From: Trichococcus shcherbakoviae
GTDB lineage: Bacteria > Bacillota > Bacilli > Lactobacillales > Aerococcaceae
Direction: 5' to 3'
DNA: 64,000 nt
NCBI RefSeq assembly: GCF_963666195.1
Contig: NZ_OY762653.1
Location: 1,116,001-1,180,000 of the forward strand
In this document: positions 1 through 8,713 of the stretch, in pieces
Layout of the letters: each line of letters begins with the position of its first letter
Position numbering within the stretch: position 1 is the stretch's first letter
Program-made: the position numbers and the translations under genes
Notes under the pieces: generated by a model
What the model was told of the DNA's origin: nothing
The model's input: the letters and a program-made list of their open reading frames with translations, nothing else
The model's database searches: none

Positions 1-1311
1 TAATCCTTCAACAGCTTCAGCTGATTGCGCTTGACCAGCTTGAGCGGCCTGTTGGCTGTAACCAATCCAACCAATCATCAAGACAACAAGGGATTGCGCC
101 AACATTTGGCCAAGACGTCTTGTCAGCGAGAAGTTACCGTAGATGGAACCTTCGGAGCGTTTGCCAGTGATGTATTCGTTGTAGTCAATGGATTCTGAAA
201 CAAGACCCCATTGAAGTTGAACGGACATCAGCATGAAAGCAATACCGACGCTGGCAGAAACCATGTATAGGACTGGTGGCAAGTCACCCACTAATTTCCA
301 GAAGTACAAGCCAATAAAGATAGCGGCACTCAATAGTAAATAAGTACGGATTACTTTAACTGTAGATCCAATGAATTTTACCAAGTATGGAGCGATAAGT
401 AACAGCACTACTGGTAACCCTTGACCGATTAATGCAGCAGTTCCCATTAAACCAATATCACCAAATACATCGCCATAAATATAAGGAAGCGTTGTATTGA
501 ATAAGGTTGAACCAAAAACGATTACAATCGAGTGTAAACAAAGTGACAAGAACGCTTTGTTTTTAGCTAATGTAACAAAAATATCTGAGAATTTTGTCGG
601 TTCTGCTTGTTCTTCTGCGGCAAGTTTCGCTGCAGCATTCCGTTCTTCAGTTCCCCAATAGTGGAAGAAGATCAGTGCACCACCTAAGATAGCCGCGAAG
701 ATACCTGAAACCATATAACCGGTTGTGTTTTCACCTAAACGTGCAAGAATCAACGGTATAGACATTGAACTGATCAGACCACCGACTGTTGATCCCATAC
801 CACGAGCCGAAGATAAAGTAGTTCTTTCTCTATCGTTTAAGGCCATTACCCCAAGAACTGATCCCATGGCAATGTTCATCATAGTGTAACCTAATTCGTA
901 GATAACTTTTAATAGAAAAATAGCTACTAAACGCATCATACCATCAAACATTGAAGGTACGGAGAAGAATGCAATCAGACCGATAACAATCAATGGAATA
1001 GAGCGCAACATCCAAGGACGGAACTTATCTTTTTGGCCCTGTGATTTAGAGAAGGACTTATCCATGAAAGTACCCATCATCGGGTCATTGACCATATCCC
1101 AAATATTCCAAACGAGCAACAGTACAGATAGTGTTGCAAATGGTATGCCTAATACGTTTGTAAGATATCGGTTCATGAATGTTCCGATCAAGACTAGGGT
1201 AGCAACCCCACCGGCATCTCCGGCACCATAACCCAATTTATGCTTCAGGGTTAGACTGCTTTTCATTTCGTTTGCTGAATTTTGCTGCTTGACAATTTTT
1301 TCTTCTGCCAT
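1..1311 (-). CDS. GPH-family sugar:cation symporter, C-terminus cut by window edge
   Basis: The gene starts at ATG 1311 and runs off the window at base 1, so about 437 residues are visible and the C-terminus is missing. The N-terminal KHKLGYGAGDAGG stretch, the NDPMMGTFMDK loop and about eleven hydrophobic segments are those of the glycoside-pentoside-hexuronide (MelB/YicJ) group of the major facilitator superfamily. These inner-membrane carriers import sugars or glycosides with Na+ or H+. A second member of the group lies about 250 bases upstream on the same strand, but a terminator sits between them, so this copy probably has its own promoter. I could not see a convincing one in 1312-1420. 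The substrate cannot be assigned. Confidence 0.85.
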   Translation of the reverse strand, partial: MAEEKIVKQQNSANEMKSSLTLKHKLGYGAGDAGGVATLVLIGTFMNRYLTNVLGIPFATLSVLLLVWNIWDMVNDPMMGTFMDKSFSKSQGQKDKFRPWMLRSIPLIVIGLIAFFSVPSMFDGMMRLVAIFLLKVIYELGYTMMNIAMGSVLGVMALNDRERTTLSSARGMGSTVGGLISSMSIPLILARLGENTTGYMVSGIFAAILGGALIFFHYWGTEERNAAAKLAAEEQAEPTKFSDIFVTLAKNKAFLSLCLHSIVIVFGSTLFNTTLPYIYGDVFGDIGLMGTAALIGQGLPVVLLLIAPYLVKFIGSTVKVIRTYLLLSAAIFIGLYFWKLVGDLPPVLYMVSASVGIAFMLMSVQLQWGLVSESIDYNEYITGKRSEGSIYGNFSLTRRLGQMLAQSLVVLMIGWIGYSQQAAQAGQAQSAEAVEGL

Positions 1312-1419
1312 CAGATTTCCCTCTTTTCTCTATACTAATTGGTGAACTATTCTATATAAGTTGAATTTGTATTTTTCAAATCAGCTAATTATCCTACTAA
1401 GGATCATATTATTAAATAA

Positions 1420-1458
1420 GAGAAGATGAGCCCGATAGTTTATCATCATCATCTTCTC
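1420..1458 (-). terminator. Rho-independent terminator of the upstream GPH transporter
   Basis: Ten-base arms GAGAAGATGA (1420-1429) and TCATCTTCTC (1449-1458) are followed on the minus strand by a T-rich stretch. It lies about 105 bases past the stop of the 1565-3082 gene. The same arms and flanking bases recur at 3436-3476. Confidence 0.7.
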
Positions 1459-1564
1459 GGGCTGCATGATAGAGTTATTTTTGGTGTCTAGTTTAAGCTA
1501 ACTATCCACACAATCGCTGACATTATTATTTTTCCTCTTGATCAAAAATGAAAAGCTCGTATCT

Positions 1565-3082
1565 TTAGTCATTCATTGCAGGGATTGTATTAGGGATTGC
1601 TTGAGGCATTTCTGCATCACCATCACTTGGATCACCTTGTTTCATTTCTGCAATTTTTATTTGAATGCCTTCCATTGTTTCTTTATTCAATGGGTAGAAT
1701 TTCATAAATGCTAGAGCAATCAGTGTACCGACTAAAGGCAAAGCTGCAAGCAATACAATACCAGCCATGCGCAATTGTGGCGAAAGTGGCGTGTCAGCCG
1801 TTGGAAATACTTTTGCAAAACCTACAGCGGCTAAGACCCAACCAATCGACATTGGTGCGAACGATGATGCGACTGAGTCGGTCAAGGAGAACATGGTGCT
1901 CAACATACCGGAAACATAACGTCCGGAAATACTTGTTTCGTAGTCGGAGACATCCGCTGCCATCGTCAAGGCTAAGCCTGTTGGTGTGGATGTAAATCCT
2001 TTCGCACAAGCAAAAATGATTACGAAGGCAACTGTCCATAAGGATGGGTTAGAGAAGCTCAAATCCCCTGGGTTTGCAAAGAAAAGCAAGCCGCCTAATA
2101 GGATTAATGAAATAACGCCACCTTGCAAGTAACGAACATAGGAGTAACGTAACCCTCTTTTTTGAGCAATGGTTGCTGCAAAAGTAGTGAACAAAAGGTT
2201 AGGCAAAATCAGCACTAACGAGATTGTTCCTGATAGACCGAAGTTACCAAAGATGATACCGAATAGGATCATCAACACAATTTGGTCACCGAACATTGCT
2301 GAATTGAACTTCACAAAAGCTGCTGCCATTGTTAACATTTGCAAAGGTTTGTTGCCTTTGACAATTTCCCAGTAATCTTTAAATGATGTTTTAGTCGTTT
2401 TTTCACCAATACCAAAGTATTGTTTGTTGTCTTTTTCCGCAATACCGATAACTGCCAAAATTCCGAGGATAGCTGATATGACCATAACTCCTGGGATAAA
2501 CACTTTGAAGAATTCCGGAGTAAAACCGCCATATTTTGGCACTAAGAAGTTTGCGACAACAATTTGACCACCAGTAAACAATAAAGTCGTTACCCAACCA
2601 TCAACGATATTGAAGATAGGACGTTGTTTTGGATCACTTGTCAACGCTGCTTGACCGGCTTTTGTAACCGTCGCTTGCAAGGAATAACCGATTTTATGCA
2701 CGACTAACGAAAGTAAGAAAATCGGAATTTTCATTCCATCGCCCAGGCCATGAATATTAAATAAGATCAAAAATGAAATAACAGTAATAATATTGCCTAA
2801 AATCATAATGGGACGATATTTGCCGAATTTTGTGTCTGTCTTATCGATCAAAACGCCGATAGCCGGGTCAATTACCCCATCAAAGATACGGATGTACCCC
2901 ATAATTTGGCTTACGAATAGTGCGGCTAAACCAACAAGGCCCGTCGAATAATAGGTGACAAACCCAAAAGCGAACATATAAATATTTGTTGATGAGTTAT
3001 TCAAAGTGAATAAAACGATTTGCCATAATTTGGCGCGATTGAGTTTCGTTTCACTTAGAACCATTGGATCATTTTTTGACAT
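1565..3082 (-). CDS. GPH-family sugar:cation symporter (MFS), 505 aa
   Basis: This is a second glycoside-pentoside-hexuronide type MFS carrier with about twelve membrane segments. The loop DPAIGVLIDKTDTKFG after the second segment is the family signature. The C-terminal tail of about 35 residues is charged and cytoplasmic. The ATG at 3082 has a strong ribosome binding site (GGAGGG, 6 bases upstream). A cre-like box and a perfect 12-base palindrome lie upstream, which suggests catabolite repression and local control by a LacI-type regulator. No catabolic gene lies beside it in the window, so the sugar is unknown. It differs clearly from the neighbour at 1-1311, so the pair is not a recent duplication. 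Confidence 0.88.
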   Translation of the reverse strand: MSKNDPMVLSETKLNRAKLWQIVLFTLNNSSTNIYMFAFGFVTYYSTGLVGLAALFVSQIMGYIRIFDGVIDPAIGVLIDKTDTKFGKYRPIMILGNIITVISFLILFNIHGLGDGMKIPIFLLSLVVHKIGYSLQATVTKAGQAALTSDPKQRPIFNIVDGWVTTLLFTGGQIVVANFLVPKYGGFTPEFFKVFIPGVMVISAILGILAVIGIAEKDNKQYFGIGEKTTKTSFKDYWEIVKGNKPLQMLTMAAAFVKFNSAMFGDQIVLMILFGIIFGNFGLSGTISLVLILPNLLFTTFAATIAQKRGLRYSYVRYLQGGVISLILLGGLLFFANPGDLSFSNPSLWTVAFVIIFACAKGFTSTPTGLALTMAADVSDYETSISGRYVSGMLSTMFSLTDSVASSFAPMSIGWVLAAVGFAKVFPTADTPLSPQLRMAGIVLLAALPLVGTLIALAFMKFYPLNKETMEGIQIKIAEMKQGDPSDGDAEMPQAIPNTIPAMND

Positions 3083-3105
3083 AAAAATCCCTCCATATTA
3101 TGAAA

Positions 3106-3119
3106 TTTAGCGCTTACAA
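3106..3119 (-). promoter_or_regulatory. Putative cre (CcpA) site
   Basis: On the minus strand the sequence reads TTGTAAGCGCTAAA, close to the catabolite-responsive element consensus with the central CG. It lies 24-37 bases upstream of the start codon of the GPH transporter, a position that fits roadblock or repression by CcpA. It is called from sequence similarity only. Confidence 0.5.
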
Positions 3120-3224
3120 AACAATCTTTATTATCGCATTGTGAAACTTGGTTGCTTATAAAATAATTCGCAGAACGTTTAATAAAACTCGGTTGTAAGA
3201 ACTAAGGAAATAATACCATCGACG

Positions 3225-3236
3225 GTAACCGGTTAC
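3225..3236. promoter_or_regulatory. Perfect palindrome GTAACCGGTTAC, candidate LacI-family operator
   Basis: This 12-base perfect palindrome with a central CCGG lies about 145 bases upstream of the GPH transporter start. LacI-family sugar regulators bind palindromes with a central CG. No regulator gene is adjacent, so the assignment is an inference. Confidence 0.4.
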
Positions 3237-3435
3237 AACTTTTTTATTGTTAATAATTTGTGAACGCTATCATATTTATTTGAATAAGTGTGCTGTGATG
3301 GCATCCGTTAAATTTTCAACCTCCTCTTGAGCATGCTCCTGTGTCCATTTTGATACTCTTCGATGAAGTTTTTTTATATTCGGTATTGACAAATCCGCTT
3401 TCATAACTATTCTTTGGGAAATGGGCAAAAAAAAT

Positions 3436-3476
3436 AAAGAAGATGATCCCGATTGCGTATCAGGATCATCTTCTTT
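3436..3476 (-). terminator. Rho-independent terminator of the MarR-ABC-ABC operon
   Basis: Fourteen-base perfect arms (3436-3449 and 3463-3476, AAAGAAGATGATCC and its complement) are followed on the minus strand by a run of T. It is about 20 bases past the stop of the 3495-5360 gene. It closely resembles the terminator at 1420-1458, flanks included. Confidence 0.85.
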
Positions 3477-3494
3477 GGGTTGCATGATGCAGTT

Positions 3495-5360
3495 TTATTC
3501 TTCGCCTTCGTCGAACTGGCTGTTGTAGAGGTCGGCGTAGAAGCCGCCTTTTGCCAGCAATTCTTCGTGACTTCCCTGTTCGACGATGTCCCCGTTGTTC
3601 ATGCAGAGGATCAGGTCGGCATTCTTGATGGTGGATAGGCGATGCGCGATAATGAAGCTCGTTCTGCCTTGCATTAAGGTATCCATCGCTTTCTGGATCA
3701 GCACTTCCGTCCGCGTATCGACCGAACTTGTCGCCTCATCCAGGATCATGATCTGCGGATCGGCAAGGATGGCCCGCGCAATCGTCAACAATTGTTTTTC
3801 ACCTTGCGAAACATTGTTGGCTTCCTCGTTCAGGACCATATCATAGCCATCCGGCAACGTTCTGACAAAGTGATCCACCTGTGCTGCTTTCGCGGCGGCG
3901 ATGACTTCTTCGTCCGTCGCATCCAGCTTCCCGTAGCGGATGTTTTCCATGATGGTTCCGTTGTACAGCCACGTATCCTGCAGCACCATCCCGAATTCCG
4001 TCCGCAGATCGCTGCGTGTGAAATCGGTAAGGTTGTGGTTGTCGATGTAGATGGCTCCACCCGTCAAGTCGTAGAAACGCATCAACAATTTCACCATTGT
4101 TGTCTTGCCGGCGCCGGTAGGACCGACTAACGCGACTTTTTGCCCTTCTTTGATATCCGCAGAGAAGTCCTTGATGACCAGATGTTCCGGTTCATAACCG
4201 AATTTGACGTGCTCGAAGCGGACATTTCCTTTGACATCGGCCGTTGCCATCTCGATTTTCGCTTCGGTCACTGTCTCTTCTTCCTCTTCCAGGAACTCGA
4301 AAATACGTTCAGAGGCAGCTACCATCCGTTGCAATTGACTCCCCACTTGAGCGACTTGCGTCAATGGCTGCGTGAAGTTGCGCACGTATTGCAGGAAGGC
4401 TTGGATATCCCCGATCGTCATATTTCCGGCAGCCGCCATCGCGCCACCCATGATGCAGACAACGACATACCCAAGATTTCCGATCAGGCTCAATAAAGGC
4501 ATCATCAAACCGGAAAGGAATTCGGCCTTGAAGCCGGCTTCGATCAAATGATCGTTTTCTTTGTCGAAAGCGGCAACTGATTTTTCTTCCCCGTTGAAGG
4601 CTTTCATGACCACATGTCCGCCGTACATTTCTTCGACATGGCCATTGACCGCACCCAAGTATTTCTGCTGGTTGGCGAAGTGCTTCTGCGACTTCGACAT
4701 GATCAGCATCAGAAGCATCATGGAAACGACCAGAACGCCAAGGATGACGAGCGTAAGCGGCCAACTGATAGTAAGCATCATGATGAAGACACCCACCAGC
4801 GTCGTGATCGATGTGATGATCTGGGTTAAGCTCTGGTTCAGGCTGGTATTCAGGGTGTCCACGTCATTCGTGATCCTGGAAAGCACATCCCCTTGGCTGT
4901 TCTTGTGGAAATAGGCCAGCGGCAATTTGTTGATTTTCTCCATGATGTCTTTGCGCAGTTTATAGGAAACTTTTGCGGAAACACCCGACATCAGAAATCC
5001 TTGCAGATAAGAGAAAGCGGCACTCAGCACGTAAAGGCCCAAGAGCCCCAACAGTACTGTCCCGATGTAATCGAAATCGATTTCGCCGGATCCGCCTGTG
5101 AACTTCAGCATGACGCCGGCGACCAATTTATCGATGGCCAAAGCCATGATTTTTGGTCCGACAATCCCAAACAGGGAGGCGGCGACCGCCAATATGAAGA
5201 CGACTGCCATCAGCCATTTGAAGGGCGACAGATAGGCAAATAATTTTTTGAGTCCGCCTTTGAAGTCCTTCGCTTTCACGACCGGCGCGCTCATGCCTGC
5301 CATCGGACCGTGGCCTCCGCCCGGACCGCCTTGCGGTCTTCTTTGTTTCATTTCGCTCAT
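3495..5360 (-). CDS. ABC exporter half-transporter, catalytic partner (BmrD/LmrD type), 621 aa
   Basis: This is a multidrug-type ABC exporter subunit fused to its ATPase. A Gly/Pro-rich N-terminal tail of about 25 residues precedes six membrane segments, then the nucleotide-binding domain with Walker A GPTGAGKTT, signature VSQGE and Walker B IMILDEATSSVD. The Walker B is followed by the normal catalytic Glu. It overlaps the upstream ABC gene by four bases (ATGA), so the two are translationally coupled and probably form a heterodimer. In such dimers one ATP site is active and the other degenerate; this subunit carries the intact Glu. Transcription comes from the promoter before the marR-type gene. 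The substrate is unknown. Confidence 0.88.
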   Translation of the reverse strand: MSEMKQRRPQGGPGGGHGPMAGMSAPVVKAKDFKGGLKKLFAYLSPFKWLMAVVFILAVAASLFGIVGPKIMALAIDKLVAGVMLKFTGGSGEIDFDYIGTVLLGLLGLYVLSAAFSYLQGFLMSGVSAKVSYKLRKDIMEKINKLPLAYFHKNSQGDVLSRITNDVDTLNTSLNQSLTQIITSITTLVGVFIMMLTISWPLTLVILGVLVVSMMLLMLIMSKSQKHFANQQKYLGAVNGHVEEMYGGHVVMKAFNGEEKSVAAFDKENDHLIEAGFKAEFLSGLMMPLLSLIGNLGYVVVCIMGGAMAAAGNMTIGDIQAFLQYVRNFTQPLTQVAQVGSQLQRMVAASERIFEFLEEEEETVTEAKIEMATADVKGNVRFEHVKFGYEPEHLVIKDFSADIKEGQKVALVGPTGAGKTTMVKLLMRFYDLTGGAIYIDNHNLTDFTRSDLRTEFGMVLQDTWLYNGTIMENIRYGKLDATDEEVIAAAKAAQVDHFVRTLPDGYDMVLNEEANNVSQGEKQLLTIARAILADPQIMILDEATSSVDTRTEVLIQKAMDTLMQGRTSFIIAHRLSTIKNADLILCMNNGDIVEQGSHEELLAKGGFYADLYNSQFDEGEE

Positions 5361-7585
5361 GCTAATTCCTCCTCTGAAAGCTGAGATTTAGCAATTTCTT
5401 GGTAAGTCTCACAATTTTTCATCAATGCATCGTGAGTCCCTATCCCGACGATCTTGCCTTTATCGAGGACGATGATCTGTTCCGCATCCATGATGGTGCT
5501 GATCCGTTGCGCCACGATCAGGACGGTTGCGTTGTCCGTGTAGGCATGTAATGCAGAACGCAATGCCGCATCCGTTTTGAAGTCCAATGCCGAAAAGCTG
5601 TCGTCAAAAATATAGATCGGCGCTTTTTTCACCAACGCGCGGGCGATGGCCAAACGCTGTTTCTGCCCACCGCTGACGTTGCCGCCGCCTTGTGCGATGG
5701 CTGTTTCGATGCCGTCTTCCATCTCAGAAACAAAGTTTTTCGCTTGGGCGACTTCAATGGCTTTCATGATGTCCTCCATCGAAGCGTCGTCTTTTCCGTA
5801 CAAAACATTCGAGGTGATGTCTCCGGAGAAGAGCATGCCCTTTTGCGGCACGTATCCGATGTTGCGGCGCAGATCGGCCTGCGTCATTTTCCGGATGTCG
5901 ATGCCGTCGATTTCGATGGCGCCGTCCGTCACATCATAAAAACGCGGAATCAGATTGATCAAAGTAGATTTACCGGAACCGGTCGAGCCGATGATTGCCG
6001 TCGTTTCGCCTGGTCGAGCGGTAAAGGAGATATTGGATAACACATTCTCGCTCGCCTTCGGATAATGATAAGAAACATCTTTGAAGGTGATGAGGCCTTC
6101 ATTCTTTAAGCTCGGTTGCGCATCGATTGGATCAGTGATGCTCAGATCCGTATCCAACACTTCCCCGATCCGTGTTGCAGATACAGAAGCACGCGGCAGG
6201 AAGATGAACATCATCGAAATCATCAAGAATGCCATAATGATTTGCATCACATATTGGATGTAGGCCATCATGTCCCCGATCTGCAGGGCAGAATCAGCAA
6301 CCTGCTGGCTGCCGAACCAGATGATCATCAGCGAAACGCCATTCATGATGAGCATCATCGCCGGCATCAAGAGGGACATCAAGCGTTGAACAAAGCGGTT
6401 TGTGTAGGTATAGTCTTCATTGGCGTCGTTGAAGCGGTTTTCTTCAAACGGTTCATTGCCGAAAGCGCGGATGACCATCATGCCGGAAAGGTTTTCGCGG
6501 CTGACCAGATTCAATCTGTCCGTCAAGCTTTGCAACACTTTGAACTTCGGCATTGCAATCGCCAGGATAATCATCATGATGCCGACGAGGGCAATGACCG
6601 CAACCGCGATCGTCCACGCCAACGATACACTCTTGTCGATCGCCATGATCAGACCACCAGTGGCCAAAATCGGTGCATAGCACAGCATGCGGATACCGAT
6701 CGTGATCAGTTGCTGGATCTGCTGCACGTCATTGGTCGTACGCGTAATCAGGGATGCGGTCGAAAAGTTATCGAACTCAGTGTTTGAAAAACTTTCGACT
6801 TTAGCGAAGACATCCCTTCTCATCCGACCAGAAACTTTCGAGGCGATCCGTGAAGAGAAATACGCGACCGCTACGGATGCAACGGACACCGCGACTGCGA
6901 TGGCAAGCATCTGTGCGCCTTTCGTCATAATGTATTGGTTCTGGAGCGCATCCATATCCGCTCCCAGATCTTCATAGAAGAGTTTCGTGAACAAGATCCC
7001 GATTTGGCTGTAGAGCATCGGTTCGGCAGCCGCGGCAACGTCCATGGACGCCGTGAAGGCTTCCTGCGGCAATTGCTGCAGTTGCGGCAGCAGCGCGTAC
7101 AATTGGTTCATATCGACGTCCTCGAAGCCGCTCTCGGCATCGACTGCAGCATCATTCCCTTGCTGTCCGCCCATTTCTTTCATGAACGTCACAAAGCTGT
7201 AGCTTGCCTTGCTGAAGATGCTCTCCAGCGAGGACAATTGTTCCGGATCGGTTTCATCCAGCACGTAGATATCCGTTTCCTGGCTCTCAGGGAATTCTTC
7301 GCTGTAGGCCTCGGCTTCCGCCGATCCGCCCTCAATCAGTTGGTAGCTGTTCTGGAACGTTTCCTTATCTTCTTCATCCATGAACAGCGACATGAGCGCG
7401 AAGCCATCCGACGGCAGCGCTTCAGGGGCTTTCTGTTCGACGCCTCCATTCTGGATGCCGGTATTGACGATGTCACTCATCAGATTCGGCAGGCTCAATT
7501 CCCCGATTGCCTGACCGAATAAAATCAGCAGGCTGATCAGTATCATGCCGGCAAAAGGTTTTAAGTATTTCATTATGACTTTCAT
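5357..7585 (-). CDS. ABC exporter half-transporter with large extracellular insert and degenerate Walker B
   Basis: This is the partner subunit of the exporter at 3495-5360. The first membrane segment (about residues 11-38) is followed by an acidic, hydrophilic insert of about 175 residues (about 48-222) before the second segment. The rest is a standard six-helix domain plus ATPase, with GSTGSGKST and signature VSGGQ. Walker B reads IYIFDDSFSALD, with Asp where the catalytic Glu normally sits, as in the non-canonical half of heterodimeric exporters. I chose ATG 7585, with AAGGG upstream, over the in-frame TTG at 7591. It follows the MarR gene by about 24 bases and is co-transcribed with it. 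Confidence 0.86.
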   Translation of the reverse strand: MKVIMKYLKPFAGMILISLLILFGQAIGELSLPNLMSDIVNTGIQNGGVEQKAPEALPSDGFALMSLFMDEEDKETFQNSYQLIEGGSAEAEAYSEEFPESQETDIYVLDETDPEQLSSLESIFSKASYSFVTFMKEMGGQQGNDAAVDAESGFEDVDMNQLYALLPQLQQLPQEAFTASMDVAAAAEPMLYSQIGILFTKLFYEDLGADMDALQNQYIMTKGAQMLAIAVAVSVASVAVAYFSSRIASKVSGRMRRDVFAKVESFSNTEFDNFSTASLITRTTNDVQQIQQLITIGIRMLCYAPILATGGLIMAIDKSVSLAWTIAVAVIALVGIMMIILAIAMPKFKVLQSLTDRLNLVSRENLSGMMVIRAFGNEPFEENRFNDANEDYTYTNRFVQRLMSLLMPAMMLIMNGVSLMIIWFGSQQVADSALQIGDMMAYIQYVMQIIMAFLMISMMFIFLPRASVSATRIGEVLDTDLSITDPIDAQPSLKNEGLITFKDVSYHYPKASENVLSNISFTARPGETTAIIGSTGSGKSTLINLIPRFYDVTDGAIEIDGIDIRKMTQADLRRNIGYVPQKGMLFSGDITSNVLYGKDDASMEDIMKAIEVAQAKNFVSEMEDGIETAIAQGGGNVSGGQKQRLAIARALVKKAPIYIFDDSFSALDFKTDAALRSALHAYTDNATVLIVAQRISTIMDAEQIIVLDKGKIVGIGTHDALMKNCETYQEIAKSQLSEEELA

Positions 7586-7609
7586 ATGCAATCCCTTTTC
7601 TTTCCTAAT

Positions 7610-8077
7610 TTATTTGTATTCTTTTTTATGCACATGCCCGTGGACACAGCCGCCTTCCAGGTTGTGCAGCATCCTTTTGAAGCATCCTTCCAATACATCC
7701 AGTTCATCTTCGCTGAAGCCTTCGAAAACTTTTTTGTTGGCTTCATGCAAAGCCCGCTTCATCTCTTCCGATGCGGCGATGCTTTTTTCGGTCAGATGAA
7801 TACTCTTGGAACGGGCATCCTTCGAACTGACCGTGCGTGTGACGAATCCCTTCGCCTCCAGTCGTTTGATGATTCCGGTCACGGTCGGATTGGAAAGGTT
7901 GAACCTCTCTTCGATATCTTTTTGGATCACTTCCTCGTCGGCATGGCTCTTCAGATAAAAAAGGACATGGATCTGGGACGTGGTCAGATCGATTTTGCCC
8001 ACCATACGGTTCACTTGCTCCTTGAATTGGTTATGGAGCATCGGAATATAAGCTCCCATCATCTCGCGTGATATCAA
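7610..8077 (-). CDS. MarR-family transcriptional regulator of the ABC exporter operon
   Basis: This 155-residue winged-helix protein has the usual MarR order: a helical dimerisation N-terminus, then NLSNPTVTGIIKRLEAKG as recognition helix and start of the wing. The C-terminus is rich in His and Cys (GGCVHGHVHKK), which is unusual and could bind metal. The best start is TTG 8077, because GGAGG lies seven bases upstream; the nearer ATG upstream is out of frame. It is first in the operon with the two ABC genes. A perfect palindrome overlapping its transcription start (8107-8118) suggests autorepression relieved by an exporter substrate. Confidence 0.85.
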   Translation of the reverse strand: MISREMMGAYIPMLHNQFKEQVNRMVGKIDLTTSQIHVLFYLKSHADEEVIQKDIEERFNLSNPTVTGIIKRLEAKGFVTRTVSSKDARSKSIHLTEKSIAASEEMKRALHEANKKVFEGFSEDELDVLEGCFKRMLHNLEGGCVHGHVHKKEYK

Positions 8078-8106
8078 GTCATTTCCTCCTTTCCGGAAAG
8101 TTTTAC

Positions 8107-8148
8107 ATAGCGCGCTATCTATTATCGCATTATCATTCCATATGTCAA
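8107..8148 (-). promoter_or_regulatory. Promoter and MarR-type operator of the marR-ABC-ABC operon
   Basis: On the minus strand a perfect -35 TTGACA (8148-8143) is followed after 17 bases by ATAATA (8125-8120), then by the perfect palindrome ATAGCGCGCTAT (8118-8107) at the expected transcription start. With one mismatched pair the palindrome extends by three bases on each side. A dimeric regulator there would block initiation. Confidence 0.75.
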
Positions 8149-8234
8149 TAGAGATTCGACACGATACAAGCCAATTTCGGGAAAATTTAATATAATGGAA
8201 GAAGCATCAAATGAATTAGAAAGAAGGTCCGTAA

Positions 8235-8591
8235 ATGGAAATCACACCCACTGTCCGAAGCCGGCTGATTCACCTTTGCCAGGAACATGCGTATGTCGTC
8301 GAAGACTACCCTTTCGATGACCCAAACTGGACCGTCATGCGCCACGAAGGCAACCGAAAATCGTTCGCTTACATCTATGAACGGAATGGTGAAATTTGGT
8401 TGAACGTCAAGAACACGCCGGAACGGAACGACTATCTGCGCGAGACGATTCCGGAAATCATGCCCGCCTACCATATGAACAAGACTCATTGGATCACCTT
8501 GCGGCTCGTCTCCGAGGAGCTTTATCCGATCGCAGACCGCATCATCACAGAGAGCTACCGGTTAACGCAGACGAAGCCGAGGAAAGGATGA
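8235..8591 (+). CDS. MmcQ/YjbR family protein, 118 aa
   Basis: This small single-domain protein belongs to the MmcQ/YjbR fold, a double-wing DNA-binding-like domain of unknown biochemical role. Family marks are DYPFDDPNWTVMRHEGNRKS near residues 24-43, WLNVKNTP in the middle and MNKTHWITL near residue 80, at normal family length. It starts at ATG 8235 with AAGAAGG upstream. A TATAAT at 8191-8196 could be its -10 element, though no good -35 is seen. It is transcribed divergently from the MarR operon and has no obvious functional partner. Confidence 0.8.
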   Translation: MEITPTVRSRLIHLCQEHAYVVEDYPFDDPNWTVMRHEGNRKSFAYIYERNGEIWLNVKNTPERNDYLRETIPEIMPAYHMNKTHWITLRLVSEELYPIADRIITESYRLTQTKPRKG

Positions 8592-8713
8592 ATCGCAGAC
8601 GCTCCCGCTTTGAAGTTTCTGGCAGCGGTGCTACACTCATCCTAGACGGAACATCTTTCTAAAATTGGGCTTAACGGAAATCATGTTTCACAATGACTTG
8701 TAGGAGGGGTAAC

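Noticed and set aside
3276-3485. Minus-strand 69-residue open frame after the ABC operon
   Set aside because: It starts inside the terminator hairpin, lacks a ribosome binding site and resembles no family.
6116-6787. Long plus-strand open frame opposite the ABC gene
   Set aside because: His/Asp/Gln-rich translation without start signal, an antisense shadow of the ABC coding sequence.
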